44,182 nt of DNA, taken from Parvularcula sp. GTDB taxonomy: Bacteria > Pseudomonadota > Alphaproteobacteria > Caulobacterales > Parvularculaceae. The stretch spans positions 1 through 44,182 of the forward strand of contig PAIP01000043.1 of the NCBI GenBank assembly GCA_002704915.1, in the 5' to 3' direction. A program made the translations under genes and the position numbers. Every line of letters begins with the position of its first letter. The stretch's first letter is position 1. Positions 35,988 through 44,182 of this stretch are shown piece by piece. The notes beneath the pieces are model-generated. The model had not been told where the DNA came from. It worked only from the letters and a program-made list of their open reading frames with translations, and searched no databases.

Positions 35988-37451
35988 TCATCTCACCCCC
36001 ACCTGCCCCTCCGGCATGGAAAGCAACCCTTCCCCTTCCATGCTCGCGACCGGGTATGCGCAATAGTCGGCAGCGTAGTAGGCTGACGGGCGATGATTGC
36101 CGCTGTCGCCGATGCCGCCGAAAGGCGCCGCGCCTGAGGCGCCTGTGGTCTGGCGGTTCCAGTTGACGATGCCGGCGCGCGAGAGCGCCAGGAACTTCTC
36201 CCATTTCGCCTTGTCGTCAGTGAGAATGCCCGCAGACAAACCAAAACGCGTCTTGTTGGCGCACGCAATGGCGTCGTCGAAATCTTTCACGCGATAGACT
36301 TTGAGGAAAGGCCCGAAATGTTCTTCGTCGGGCACCGAGTCCGCGAGCATCGAAACATCGATGATGCCCGGCGAAACGAACGCCTTGCCTTCGTCGATGA
36401 CGGAAAGGTTTTTCACGGGCACGCCGTCGCGGTCCACCAGTTGATCGAAAGCACGCTCAAGGCTTTCGGCGATCTTCGGCGAGATCACCGGCCCCATGAA
36501 GGGCTGCGGTTCGTCGAAGGGCGCGCCGACAATGAGACGTTCCGTCAATTTGCCGAGCGCCAGCAGCGCGTGGTCGCCTTCAGGCCCATCGGGAATGATC
36601 AAGCGCCGCGCACAGGTGCATCGCTGGCCGCTCGTCAAAAACGCCGACTGCACGACCGTAAAGGCCGCCGCGTCGACATCATCCACATCCCACCAAATCA
36701 GCGGATTGTTGCCGCCCAGTTCCAGCGCGAGAATAACGTCGAGGCGGTCGGCGAACATTTTGTGGATCGCAAGGCCCGTCTTCGCGCCGCCGGTGAAGAG
36801 CACGCCGTCGACATCAGCGCCGGTCAGCGCCTCACCCGTCTCACGCCCGCCCTGAACCAGATTGACGACGCCTTCAGGCACGCCCGCCTCGACCATGCGC
36901 TCGATGATGAAGGCGCCCGGCCCCGGCGTCATTTCCGATGGCTTGAAGACAACGGTGTTGCCAGCGATCAGCGCCGGCACGATGTGACCGTTGGGCAGAT
37001 GCGCCGGGAAGTTATAAGGTCCAAGCACCGCCATCACGCCATGGGGCTTGTGCCGCAACACGCCGCGCGTCGCGCCCGTCGCCGTTTCCTTCTCGCCCGT
37101 GCGTTCGTGATAGGCGCGGATCGAAATATCAACTTTGCCTGAAACGGTCGCCGCTTCGGTCTTCGTTTCCCAAAACGGTTTGCCGGTCTCGCGGGAGATC
37201 AATCGCGCCAGATCCTCCGCATCGCGCTTGATAAGATCGCGATAGCACTCCATCACCGCAATGCGTTTCGAGAGCGGCGTCAGCGCCCATTGCTCGAAGG
37301 CGCCGCGCGCCGCGCCAACGGCGTCTTCGACATCGGATTTCGTTGCGCCCGCGCCCGTCCAGATCGTTTCGCCAGTCGACGGATCGAAACTCGAAAACGC
37401 CGCGCCCGCGCCGTCGCGCCATTTGCCGTTGATCAGAATTTTGTTTGTCAT
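35988..37451 (-). CDS. astD: Succinylglutamate-semialdehyde dehydrogenase
   Basis: Fourth step of the ast pathway: NAD-dependent oxidation of N-succinylglutamate semialdehyde. The 487 residues show the aldehyde dehydrogenase layout, with VLGPYNFPAHLPNGHIVPA near 142-160, catalytic E244 in LALELGGNNPLIWW and nucleophile C278 in SGQRCTCARR. LALELGGNNPL and the short N-terminus fit AstD. It starts four bases after the astA stop. Downstream, the operon is interrupted by the repeat-flanked GIY-YIG gene. Confidence 0.95.
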   Translation of the reverse strand: MTNKILINGKWRDGAGAAFSSFDPSTGETIWTGAGATKSDVEDAVGAARGAFEQWALTPLSKRIAVMECYRDLIKRDAEDLARLISRETGKPFWETKTEAATVSGKVDISIRAYHERTGEKETATGATRGVLRHKPHGVMAVLGPYNFPAHLPNGHIVPALIAGNTVVFKPSEMTPGPGAFIIERMVEAGVPEGVVNLVQGGRETGEALTGADVDGVLFTGGAKTGLAIHKMFADRLDVILALELGGNNPLIWWDVDDVDAAAFTVVQSAFLTSGQRCTCARRLIIPDGPEGDHALLALGKLTERLIVGAPFDEPQPFMGPVISPKIAESLERAFDQLVDRDGVPVKNLSVIDEGKAFVSPGIIDVSMLADSVPDEEHFGPFLKVYRVKDFDDAIACANKTRFGLSAGILTDDKAKWEKFLALSRAGIVNWNRQTTGASGAAPFGGIGDSGNHRPSAYYAADYCAYPVASMEGEGLLSMPEGQVGVR

Positions 37452-37455
37452 TTGA

Positions 37456-38466
37456 TCACCATTTCACTGCGCGCAGTTCGTCGCCGGCTTTGACGCCCAG
37501 CCTTTGCGCCGCATCCTTTGAAATCATCATCGCCTCGCCGTCGATCTTGGCCGGCGCGCGCGTCACGCGGAAGGTCTGAAGATAGCCCGCCGTCATAAGG
37601 AACAACGGCGCTTCTCCGGGATCGCCAATGACCACTGGGTAAAGCCGGCTTTCTTTCACCGTCTTCAAGTCGTCAATGCGCGCGTCCACCAGCGGCCCGC
37701 CATCGAAGACGTCGATGTAACGGTTAAAGGCGAAGCCTTCTTTCAGGAGCATGTTGTAGGCCGGCAAGGCGCTGTCATGGGGTTTGCCGAGGCAGGCTTT
37801 CGCCGCTTCCGGCAAGAGCGCCACATAGATCGGGTGGCGCGGCATCAGATCGGAAATGATCTGATTGCCCATGGCGGAATTGGCGAGGTCCGCATCCTCG
37901 AACTCCATATCGAAGAAAAGCTTGCCAAGGGACTCCCAGAAAGGCTGCTTGCCGTCGGGCGCGCGCCAGCCGCGCAGCTCCGCGCAGACAGGGTCGGCCA
38001 CCAGATTGCGATGCTGCGCGATGAAGAGATACCGCGCCTTCGCCAGGAACTTTCCGAAGCCGCCGCCCCGGGCCTCTGGCGACAGAAAGAGGGACCCCAC
38101 TTCCGAGGCGCCGGTGAAATCATGGGTCGGCACCAGAAGGCGGCGTTCGACGCGCTTCTTCAACTGCTTCGAGGCATGCACCGTCTTGTTGATGCGGTAA
38201 TTAACGAAGCCGTATTCGAGGCCCACAGCGGAAAAGACAGCGGCGGTGCCCAGGACTTTGCCGTCCTGTTCCAGCACCATCATATAGACTTCGCCGGATG
38301 GCTCCGTGGGGTTGCCAGTGAAACTGTCCGCCGCGAACTCGACGCGCGGCCGCAGGGCGTCCGCGTCAGAGGGCAAATTCGTCATGCCGCCGCCAGAGAC
38401 TTTCGCAAGCTCCAGGATGGCGTCGAAATCCTCGCGCTTTACCGGGCGCATAAAGGCGAGCGACAT
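37456..38466 (-). CDS. astA: Arginine N-succinyltransferase
   Basis: First step of the ast pathway: succinyl-CoA plus arginine gives N2-succinylarginine. The 336 residues match AstA length (E. coli 344) and pattern: LAFMRPVKREDFDAILELAKVSGGGMTNLP in form at the N-terminus, then LFLSPEARGGGFGKFLAKARYLFIAQH, the GNAT-like acetyl-CoA binding region, and FNRYIDVFDGGPLVDA. The ATG overlaps the stop of the M20 hydrolase by one base (TAATG), and astD follows after four bases, so these three genes are tightly coupled. Only one AstA gene is seen. Confidence 0.95.
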   Translation of the reverse strand: MSLAFMRPVKREDFDAILELAKVSGGGMTNLPSDADALRPRVEFAADSFTGNPTEPSGEVYMMVLEQDGKVLGTAAVFSAVGLEYGFVNYRINKTVHASKQLKKRVERRLLVPTHDFTGASEVGSLFLSPEARGGGFGKFLAKARYLFIAQHRNLVADPVCAELRGWRAPDGKQPFWESLGKLFFDMEFEDADLANSAMGNQIISDLMPRHPIYVALLPEAAKACLGKPHDSALPAYNMLLKEGFAFNRYIDVFDGGPLVDARIDDLKTVKESRLYPVVIGDPGEAPLFLMTAGYLQTFRVTRAPAKIDGEAMMISKDAAQRLGVKAGDELRAVKW

Positions 38467-39716
38467 TATTGCTTCTCCGAATTCACAAATTCGCCCGGAT
38501 TGGGAATCTCGCCGGCGGCGATTTTTAGCAAGAGCAGCGCAGAAAGCTTAGCCCGCTCCGCCAGGCTGTCGAGTTTGCAGATTTCCTGCGCAGAGTGGAT
38601 ATTCGCGCCCCGCACGCCCAGCGTGTCGATGACGGGAATGCCCGCGGCGGCGATATTGTTGCCATCGCAGCAGCCGCCCGTCGGTTTCCAGTCGATATTG
38701 ATGCCGAGATCTTCGCCCGCCGCGCGCAGGGCGAGGAAGAACGCATTCAATTGCGGCGTCATGGGCTTGGGCGGGCGCGTGAACCCGCCTTCCAGTTTCG
38801 CCGAAAAGCCGTCACGAGCGTCGATATCGGCGATCAGGGCGTTGGCTTTTTGGAGCAGCCAGTCGGAATCCTCCGGCTGTTCAAGGCGCACATTGAACCG
38901 CACCACCGCAAGATCCGGCACCACATTGTTCGGCCCGCCCCCATCGAGCCGGGCGACATTGACGGTGAGGCCCTCGCGCTGGCCCGACAGCTTATCGATG
39001 CCGGTAATAAAATCCGCCGCCGCGGCGATGGCGTTCCGCCCCAGATGATGCTCGCGGCCGGCATGGGCGCTTTTCCCGCGAATGACCGCGGCGAAATTGC
39101 CGCTACCTTTCCTGGCGCCGGCAAGCGTTCCGTCCGCAAGCGCCGGTTCGTAGACGCAGGCGAACTGCGCCCGTTTCGCCGCTTCGGTCAGCATATGCGC
39201 CGAACCGATAGAGCCGATCTCTTCATCTGCGTTGATCAGCACCTCATAACCGATGCGATCGGCGAGAGACGAGTTCTCAATCGCCTTCAGCGCATTCAGC
39301 ATGACGAGGAGCCCGCCTTTCATATCGGCGGCGCCCGGCGCGTTCAGCGTATCGTCGTCGAGAAACTTCTCCGACTGAAACGGGTGATCGGCGCCGAAGA
39401 CCGTGTCCATGTGTCCGGTTAAGAGAACACGCACCGGCGCCTGGGGCCGTTTTACGAGGCGCAGCATGTCGCCCACCGGCTGCTCCACCGTTTCGCCTTC
39501 CCTGGTGACGATGGGGTGCGGATGGGAGGGGACGGTTTCCACCTCGGCGCCGAGCTCGGAAAACGCCTCCGCCAGCGCCCCGTGCATCGCCTTCAGGCCG
39601 TCAAGATTGGAGCTGCCCGAATTGATGGCGCACCAGTCGCGCAAGGTCGCCGTCATGGGCGCGCGGGCGTCGTCCAGATAGGCGAGATCGGCTTTGTAAT
39701 TATAAGGGGCTGTCAT
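38466..39716 (-). CDS. M20 family hydrolase of the ast operon
   Basis: A zinc-dependent hydrolase of 416 residues in the CPG2/ArgE-like branch. Metal ligands are H102 and D104 in LTGHMDTVFG, D131 in AADMKGGLL, E165/E166 in NADEEIGSIGS and a late His in the C-terminal part; GKSAHAGREHHLGRNAI is the dimerisation segment. It is not AstE (the M14-like succinylglutamate desuccinylase) by sequence, yet it opens the astA-astD-astB unit. A role as desuccinylase replacing AstE is an inference. The ATG at 39716 is chosen over a TTG at 39743; the Shine-Dalgarno is weak. Confidence 0.88.
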   Translation of the reverse strand: MTAPYNYKADLAYLDDARAPMTATLRDWCAINSGSSNLDGLKAMHGALAEAFSELGAEVETVPSHPHPIVTREGETVEQPVGDMLRLVKRPQAPVRVLLTGHMDTVFGADHPFQSEKFLDDDTLNAPGAADMKGGLLVMLNALKAIENSSLADRIGYEVLINADEEIGSIGSAHMLTEAAKRAQFACVYEPALADGTLAGARKGSGNFAAVIRGKSAHAGREHHLGRNAIAAAADFITGIDKLSGQREGLTVNVARLDGGGPNNVVPDLAVVRFNVRLEQPEDSDWLLQKANALIADIDARDGFSAKLEGGFTRPPKPMTPQLNAFFLALRAAGEDLGINIDWKPTGGCCDGNNIAAAGIPVIDTLGVRGANIHSAQEICKLDSLAERAKLSALLLLKIAAGEIPNPGEFVNSEKQ

Positions 39717-39845
39717 GGCGAAGAGCAGTAGCGATCCTTGCAAATCCCTGCAAGACCGCGGTTTTTCCCGCCCGTCCGCCCGCCGTTCCTTCCCGACGCG
39801 AAGCAGCCTATAGTCGGTTTCAAAACGGGATATTCTCGCAGGCGG

Positions 39846-42428
39846 ATGCTGATATTTATTGAAAAACTGCTGGCGGCGTGGGCTGAGACCGCGCGCCGCG
39901 CCGGGGCGGTCTTGGCGGCTGCGATCCTGATCCTAGGGTGCCTCGCCGGCTATTACGCCGCGACGCATCTGAAGGTTAACACGGACACCAGCGCCATGCT
40001 GGACCCGGACCTTCCCTTTCAGCAGCGCGCGGCGGAACTGCGGGACGCTTTCCCCCAGATCAAGAATGACGTCGTCATTATCGTGCGCGCCCCGACCCTC
40101 GACGAGACGGACGCCTACGCCATTGAGCTGCGCGAGAAGCTTCTGGCGGACACGGACAACTTCACCGCTGTCTTCGCCCCGGCGGCGGATCCGTTCTTTC
40201 GCGAAAACGGGCTTCTTTATCTGGAGCCGAACGAGCTTGAAACGCGCCTGACGCAAATGTCGAAGGCGGCGGGGCTCATCGAAACGCTGATCAAGGACCC
40301 GTCGCTCGGAACCCTGTTCACGACTCTCGCCGAAAACGATGAACTCGCCGAGCGTTCCGATCTCGGTCAGGAAACCCTTCAGGATATCTATGCCGAGCTC
40401 GCCGCCGTCGCGGAAGCCAGTCTTGAAGGCGAGCGCCGTCCCTTTTCATGGATGGGCGCCCTCGATGAAGAAACGCGGGGCGAACCCCATCACACGCGGC
40501 TCGTCTATGCGACGCCGGTGCTCGACTTTGCGAAGCTGAAGCCGGCGAAAGCAGCCGTGACCGCTTTGCGCGCGCAGACGGACGCCATGAACGAGGCTTA
40601 TGGCGGGCGGGTTGAAATCTATGTCACCGGCGATCCGGCGCTGAGGATGGAGGAGCTCGAATCGGTGACCACGGGCATCGGCCTCTCCTTTCTGTTATCC
40701 TTCATTCTGGTCTCGCTGTTGCTGCTCTTGTGCTACCGCTCGCTTCCCATGGCGCTGCTGACGCTTGCGGGACTGATCGTCACGCTGATGATCACCTCGG
40801 CTTTTGCGGCGGCTTTTATAGGCGAACTCAATCTGGTCTCCGTCGCCTTCACGGTCCTCCTGATCGGTCTCGGCCTCGACTTCGCCATTCACCTGCTCTT
40901 GCACATACAGGAGCATCGCGCCGCGGGCCGCGACAATCAGACCGCCCTGCGCCGCGCCATTCATGAAGTCGGTCCGGCGCTCGCCCTTGCTGCGCCGACG
41001 ACCGCGCTCGCCTTTCTCTCCTTCGTGCCCACGCGTTTCGACGGCATCGCCCAGCTTGGCATTATCGCCGGCGCCGGCGTCATCATCGCCTTTCTGGTGA
41101 CGATTACCTTCGCACCCGCCGCTCTGTCAGTGTTCAAGGGCCAGCCCGGCCGCACCCATTCGGGCCGGGTGCGCGGCTTTTTCAACTGGATTGAAAATCA
41201 CGCCGTGCCGATCGCCGCCGCCACGGTGATTTTCGGCCTCGCCGCGCTGATCCTGATGCCGCAGGTCCGGTTCGACGCCGACCAGATGGCGCTGCGCAAT
41301 CCGAAGTCTCCGTCGGTTCAGGGTTTCAACCTGCTCTTCGACGATGCGGAGACCGCGCCCTATCGCCTGAGCCGCCTTGTCGACAGCGCCGCGGAGGTGA
41401 TCGACACCCATGATCGCGTCATTGGGCTCGAAAGCGTCGCCTCCACCCGCGCCCTCATCGATTTTGTGCCGGATGATCAGGATGAAAAGCTGGAGCTGAT
41501 TGACTTCGGCGCAGGCACGCTGGTTTTTGCCCTCGGTTCAGAACCCGGCTCAGCCGAAGGGCCCTCTGCAGCGCAAGGGATCGACGCGCTCAAGACCCGG
41601 CTCAATGAAGCCTATGACGATGGACCGGGCGCAAAGCTGGCGAGCCTTCTGGCGCGGCTTGAAGGCGACAAGGCCGCGCAAGGCTTGATGCGGCAAAATG
41701 TTTTCGCCTTCTGGCCGCAGCTTGTTGCGCAGCTGCGCGACGGCATGAACGCCGACTATGTAGAGCTGGACGGTCTGCCGGCGGCGTTGCGCGAACGCTA
41801 TCTCAGCGAAGACGGGAAGTGGCGCGTCGATATCCTGCCCAGCGCGGATGTGCGCGATTATCGCGCGCTGGAGACATTCGTCGCTGAGGTCGAAAGCGCG
41901 ATTCCCGATCTCGCCGGCGGCGCCTATCAGGCGCAAAAAGCGGGACAGACGATTTCGGCCGCCATGCTGCAGGCGACAGGCATTGCCTTCGCGGCGATTG
42001 CGATTTTTCTCTGGCTTCTCGTGCGCCGCCTCCGCACGGTCGTGCTCATGCTGTTCCCGCTGGGGCTCGCCGCAATCCTTACCGCCGCAACCGGCGTGTT
42101 GCTCAACATCCCGTTTAACTACGCCAATGTCATCGTGTTGCCGCTGCTCATCGGCATTGGCATCGACTCAGGCATCCACCTTGTTCTCAGGAACAACCAG
42201 ATCAAGGCGGGCGAAGGCGTCTATGGCACGTCGACCCCGCGGGCGGTCCTCTTCTCGGCGCTCACCACCGTCGCCTCCTTCGGCAGCCTCATGCTGTCCC
42301 CACACCGGGGCACGGCCTCCATGGGCGAGCTCCTCTCCATCGCCATTGCCTTCACGCTTTTATGCACGCTGATTGTCCTCCCGGCGGCCTTCCGCTTCGA
42401 CAGAAAGCCGGTCGTGAAGAAGACGTGA
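39846..42428 (+). CDS. hpnN: MMPL/RND family transporter, HpnN-like
   Basis: An inner-membrane RND-type exporter of 860 residues, resembling HpnN, which moves hopanoids to the outer membrane. One N-terminal membrane segment, a large periplasmic loop, five segments from about 270 to 430, then the same repeated: an internal duplication typical of MMPL proteins. FTVLLIGLGLDFAIHLL and LPLLIGIGIDSGIHLVLR are the paired membrane motifs. No squalene-hopene cyclase is in the window, but HpnM-like and polyprenyl synthetase genes follow. The ATG at 39846 has AGGCGG immediately before it, a poor spacing; a TTG upstream is possible but less likely. Confidence 0.88.
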   Translation: MLIFIEKLLAAWAETARRAGAVLAAAILILGCLAGYYAATHLKVNTDTSAMLDPDLPFQQRAAELRDAFPQIKNDVVIIVRAPTLDETDAYAIELREKLLADTDNFTAVFAPAADPFFRENGLLYLEPNELETRLTQMSKAAGLIETLIKDPSLGTLFTTLAENDELAERSDLGQETLQDIYAELAAVAEASLEGERRPFSWMGALDEETRGEPHHTRLVYATPVLDFAKLKPAKAAVTALRAQTDAMNEAYGGRVEIYVTGDPALRMEELESVTTGIGLSFLLSFILVSLLLLLCYRSLPMALLTLAGLIVTLMITSAFAAAFIGELNLVSVAFTVLLIGLGLDFAIHLLLHIQEHRAAGRDNQTALRRAIHEVGPALALAAPTTALAFLSFVPTRFDGIAQLGIIAGAGVIIAFLVTITFAPAALSVFKGQPGRTHSGRVRGFFNWIENHAVPIAAATVIFGLAALILMPQVRFDADQMALRNPKSPSVQGFNLLFDDAETAPYRLSRLVDSAAEVIDTHDRVIGLESVASTRALIDFVPDDQDEKLELIDFGAGTLVFALGSEPGSAEGPSAAQGIDALKTRLNEAYDDGPGAKLASLLARLEGDKAAQGLMRQNVFAFWPQLVAQLRDGMNADYVELDGLPAALRERYLSEDGKWRVDILPSADVRDYRALETFVAEVESAIPDLAGGAYQAQKAGQTISAAMLQATGIAFAAIAIFLWLLVRRLRTVVLMLFPLGLAAILTAATGVLLNIPFNYANVIVLPLLIGIGIDSGIHLVLRNNQIKAGEGVYGTSTPRAVLFSALTTVASFGSLMLSPHRGTASMGELLSIAIAFTLLCTLIVLPAAFRFDRKPVVKKT

Positions 42429-42441
42429 CGGAGACGTTCCT

Positions 42442-42566
42442 CCTCCCCCATTCATGGGGGAGGTGTCAGTGAAGCTGACGGAGGGGGCTCTTTTTCTTGC
42501 ACGAACCCCCCATCGCCTCCCCCTGATCAAATCCGGGGCCGGCACTTCCCCCGCAAACGGGGGAAG
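42442..42566. repeat. Mosaic of GC-rich palindromic repeats
   Basis: CCTCCCCCAT 42442-42451 pairs with 42454-42463 (10 bp, loop TC). GTCAG 42465-42469 pairs with 42475-42479. CTTCCCCCG 42545-42553 pairs with 42558-42566 (9 bp, loop CAAA). Such blocks are known dispersed repeats in alphaproteobacteria. No gene lies in the 329-base gap 42429-42757, and the rest shows nothing I recognise. Confidence 0.8.
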
Positions 42567-42757
42567 AGGGCATCTATTGGAAAAACAATGGCTTAAACAC
42601 CACTTCTCTCACACATCCACGCCGCCTGACGAAAATGTCATTGGCCCTCCCCGGCGAGGGCGCATTCCCGCTGGAATTTGGCCGCAATCGACCCATATTC
42701 AACGAACTTCATGAAGAGCGCCATTTTCAGGCGCCAGCAAGCTGAGGGCCAATTTCC

Positions 42758-43384
42758 ATGTTCATGTCTCGCGTCAAGATTTTCGCCGCGCTCATCGCCG
42801 CCGCCTCCGCCTCGCCTGCCCTTGCGCAGGAGGCTGAACCCGCCGCCGCGGAAGCGGAGGAAAGCGCCGTCGACGCCGCCATCGAGTTCGCGAAGACGCT
42901 GACCGGCGATGCGACCGCCGCGCTGACCTCGGACAAAGCAGAAGCCGAACAGCTCGAAGACTTCCAGCTCGTCCTGGCCGAAGGCATGGCCCTCGACGTC
43001 ATCGGCAAGTTCATGATCGGCGAGAACCGCAAGGCGATGAGCGACGAACAGCTCGCCCGTTATAATGAGATTTTTCCGGATTACCTGACGAAACTCTACG
43101 CCGAACAGTTCAAGGACATTGTCGGCCGGCCGCTGGAAGTCTTGGAAGCGAAAGAACTTGGCGCCCGAGACGTGATCGTCAGGACCCAGTTCGACCGCCC
43201 GGAAGGCTCGCCCATCATGGTCGACTGGCGCGTGCGTCAATTGCGCTCCGGCGAGCGCAAGGCCATCGACATCATCGTCCAGGGCGTTTCCATCATGCTC
43301 GTCAAGCGCGAGGAGTTTTCATCGTTCATCGCGACCAACGGGGTTGATGCGTTGTTGGACAGGCTGGAGGAAGAGGCGGCTTAA
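42758..43384 (+). CDS. MlaC/Ttg2D family protein, HpnM-like
   Basis: A periplasmic phospholipid-binding family protein of 208 residues with a signal peptide ending SPALAQ. FMIGENRKAMSDEQLARYNEIFPDYLTKLYAEQF in pattern is the core of the MlaC family, and VIVRTQFDRPEGSPIMVDWRVR the second half. Next to hpnN it is most likely HpnM, a carrier of hopanoids or lipids between the membranes. A start at 42764 would drop two residues. The stop overlaps that of the small membrane protein by TTAA. Confidence 0.87.
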   Translation: MFMSRVKIFAALIAAASASPALAQEAEPAAAEAEESAVDAAIEFAKTLTGDATAALTSDKAEAEQLEDFQLVLAEGMALDVIGKFMIGENRKAMSDEQLARYNEIFPDYLTKLYAEQFKDIVGRPLEVLEAKELGARDVIVRTQFDRPEGSPIMVDWRVRQLRSGERKAIDIIVQGVSIMLVKREEFSSFIATNGVDALLDRLEEEAA

Positions 43385-43599
43385 GCTTCGCGATCAGCTT
43401 GCTTTTTAAATGAATTGCGCGCGACATCTGCAATCATTGCAACCCGAATTAGAAGTGCCGACAGTAAAGCAGCGCCACTTATAATGCTGAGCAATCGTGA
43501 TAGTCCGTCACTGGAAATCATGAGCGCTGCTGCAAGCGCGGCAACAGCAACGATTCCGAGCACAAGATAGATCAATCGAAGAATCTTGCGCTCGGGCAT
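43381..43599 (-). CDS. Small two-segment membrane protein
   Basis: A 72-residue protein I do not recognise. Two hydrophobic segments (about 9-27 and 35-55) are separated by a short polar turn, and the C-terminus is basic (FKKQADREA). Its ATG directly follows the stop of the polyprenyl synthetase (TAGATG), so it is translated by coupling, and GGAAGAG lies just upstream. The stretch is AT-richer than its neighbours. A role cannot be assigned; it could be a small accessory membrane protein. Confidence 0.65.
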   Translation of the reverse strand: MPERKILRLIYLVLGIVAVAALAAALMISSDGLSRLLSIISGAALLSALLIRVAMIADVARNSFKKQADREA

Positions 43600-44182
43600 C
43601 TAACTCTTCCGTTCAAACACAAAATCCGCCGCGCCTTTGAGCGGGTCCGCCGCCGCGCCGAAGCGGTCGAGATGCGCCTTGCAGCGCTCGACGAGATCCG
43701 CGGCTTTCGACTTTGCGCCGTCCATGCCGAGGAGCTTGATGAAGGTCGCCTTATCCATTTCCGCATCCTGCCCCGCAGGTTTGCCAAGCGTTTCGGCGTC
43801 CGCCGTCGCGTCGAGAATGTCGTCGACGATCTGGAAGGCGAGGCCGAGATCTTCGGCGTAAGCCTCTAACGCCGCGACTTCATCGCTTGAGGCTTCGCCG
43901 ATGAGCCCGCCGCCGACAGCGGAGAAGCGGATGAGCGCGCCGGTCTTCAGCCGCTGCAATTCTTCAATGCCGGCAAGATCGAAATTTTTCTGTTCCGCAT
44001 ATATGTCGATCATCTGGCCGCCGACCATGCCAATTTTGCCGGACGCGCGAGCGAGTTCGAGCGCAATGGCGCAGCGCACGTCGCCGGAGGGGTGCGTTTC
44101 CTTCTCCGCCAGAATTTCGAACGCCTGCGTTAAAAGCGCGTCGCCCGCGAGGATCGCCGTGGCGTCATCGAACTTCTTGTGA
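43600..44182 (-). CDS. ispA: Polyprenyl synthetase, farnesyl diphosphate synthase type (partial)
   Basis: A prenyl chain-elongating enzyme that makes farnesyl or similar diphosphates, precursors for quinones, undecaprenol and hopanoids. The window holds the C-terminal part only: the reading frame is open to the right edge, beginning HKKFDDATAILAGDALLTQAFEIL. The second Asp-rich motif DDILD in FQIVDDILDATAD is complete, while the first lies beyond the window. GKPAGQDAEMDKATF is typical for IspA. The small membrane gene follows without spacing. Link to the hpn genes is by proximity. Confidence 0.92.
   Translation of the reverse strand, partial: HKKFDDATAILAGDALLTQAFEILAEKETHPSGDVRCAIALELARASGKIGMVGGQMIDIYAEQKNFDLAGIEELQRLKTGALIRFSAVGGGLIGEASSDEVAALEAYAEDLGLAFQIVDDILDATADAETLGKPAGQDAEMDKATFIKLLGMDGAKSKAADLVERCKAHLDRFGAAADPLKGAADFVFERKS

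Overview
The window (44,182 bases, mostly GC-rich) reads as ordinary chromosome of an alphaproteobacterium. The hdaA, DUF2066, purM and purN neighbourhood, the succinyltransferase-type ast operon, an HpnN-type hopanoid transporter and several short palindromic intergenic repeats together suggest Caulobacterales, Parvularculales or a relative. The genus cannot be fixed from the sequence alone. No rRNA, tRNA, CRISPR array, integrase or transposase was seen.

Layout. 1-2.4 kb: the end of a short-chain dehydrogenase and a GT-C-type membrane glycosyltransferase. 2.6-8.5 kb, minus strand: DUF2066 protein, hdaA, ppk1, ppx, joining replication-initiation control to polyphosphate metabolism. 8.7-15.1 kb: a secreted serine hydrolase, purM-purN, a fucosyltransferase-like protein, a DUF1499 protein, a Tat-exported dienelactone hydrolase and a polyhydroxyalkanoate-system protein. 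15.2-16.3 kb: an AT-richer orphan lipoprotein. 16.4-19.4 kb: two exported amidohydrolases in one operon. 19.5-21.5 kb: a VIT1/CCC1-type transporter and an SDR. 21.6-26.3 kb: a BlaI/BlaR1-type pair with two operator boxes, a beta-lactamase-fold serine hydrolase and a ferredoxin-NADP reductase. 26.3-26.7 kb: a gene-free, strongly structured gap. 26.7-30.3 kb, minus: thiolase, DUF4336, DUF1810 and glutaryl-CoA dehydrogenase. 30.4-32.1 kb: a Leu/Phe/Val-type dehydrogenase divergent from an Lrp/AsnC regulator. 32.1-33.9 kb: a hybrid histidine kinase. 34.1-39.7 kb, minus: an arginine succinyltransferase operon (M20 hydrolase, astA, astD, astB) broken by a GIY-YIG ORF flanked by repeats. 39.8-44.2 kb: hpnN, an MlaC/HpnM-like gene, a small membrane protein and part of a polyprenyl synthetase.

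How the genes work together. Three catabolic themes stand out: arginine to glutamate (ast), glutaryl-CoA to acetyl-CoA (gcdH plus thiolase) and branched-chain or aromatic amino acid deamination under an Lrp-type regulator. A hopanoid theme (isoprenoid synthesis and HpnN/HpnM transport) closes the window.

The most unusual material is intergenic. Two copies of a roughly 90-base element have arms in A-B-C-A'-B'-C' order, and the B arms differ between copies while staying complementary within each copy. A REP-like family with a GAAA loop surrounds the GIY-YIG nuclease gene inside the ast operon. A tandem-hairpin region at 26,568-26,698 resembles no RNA family I recognise. I see no clear multi-gene defence or novel enzymatic system.
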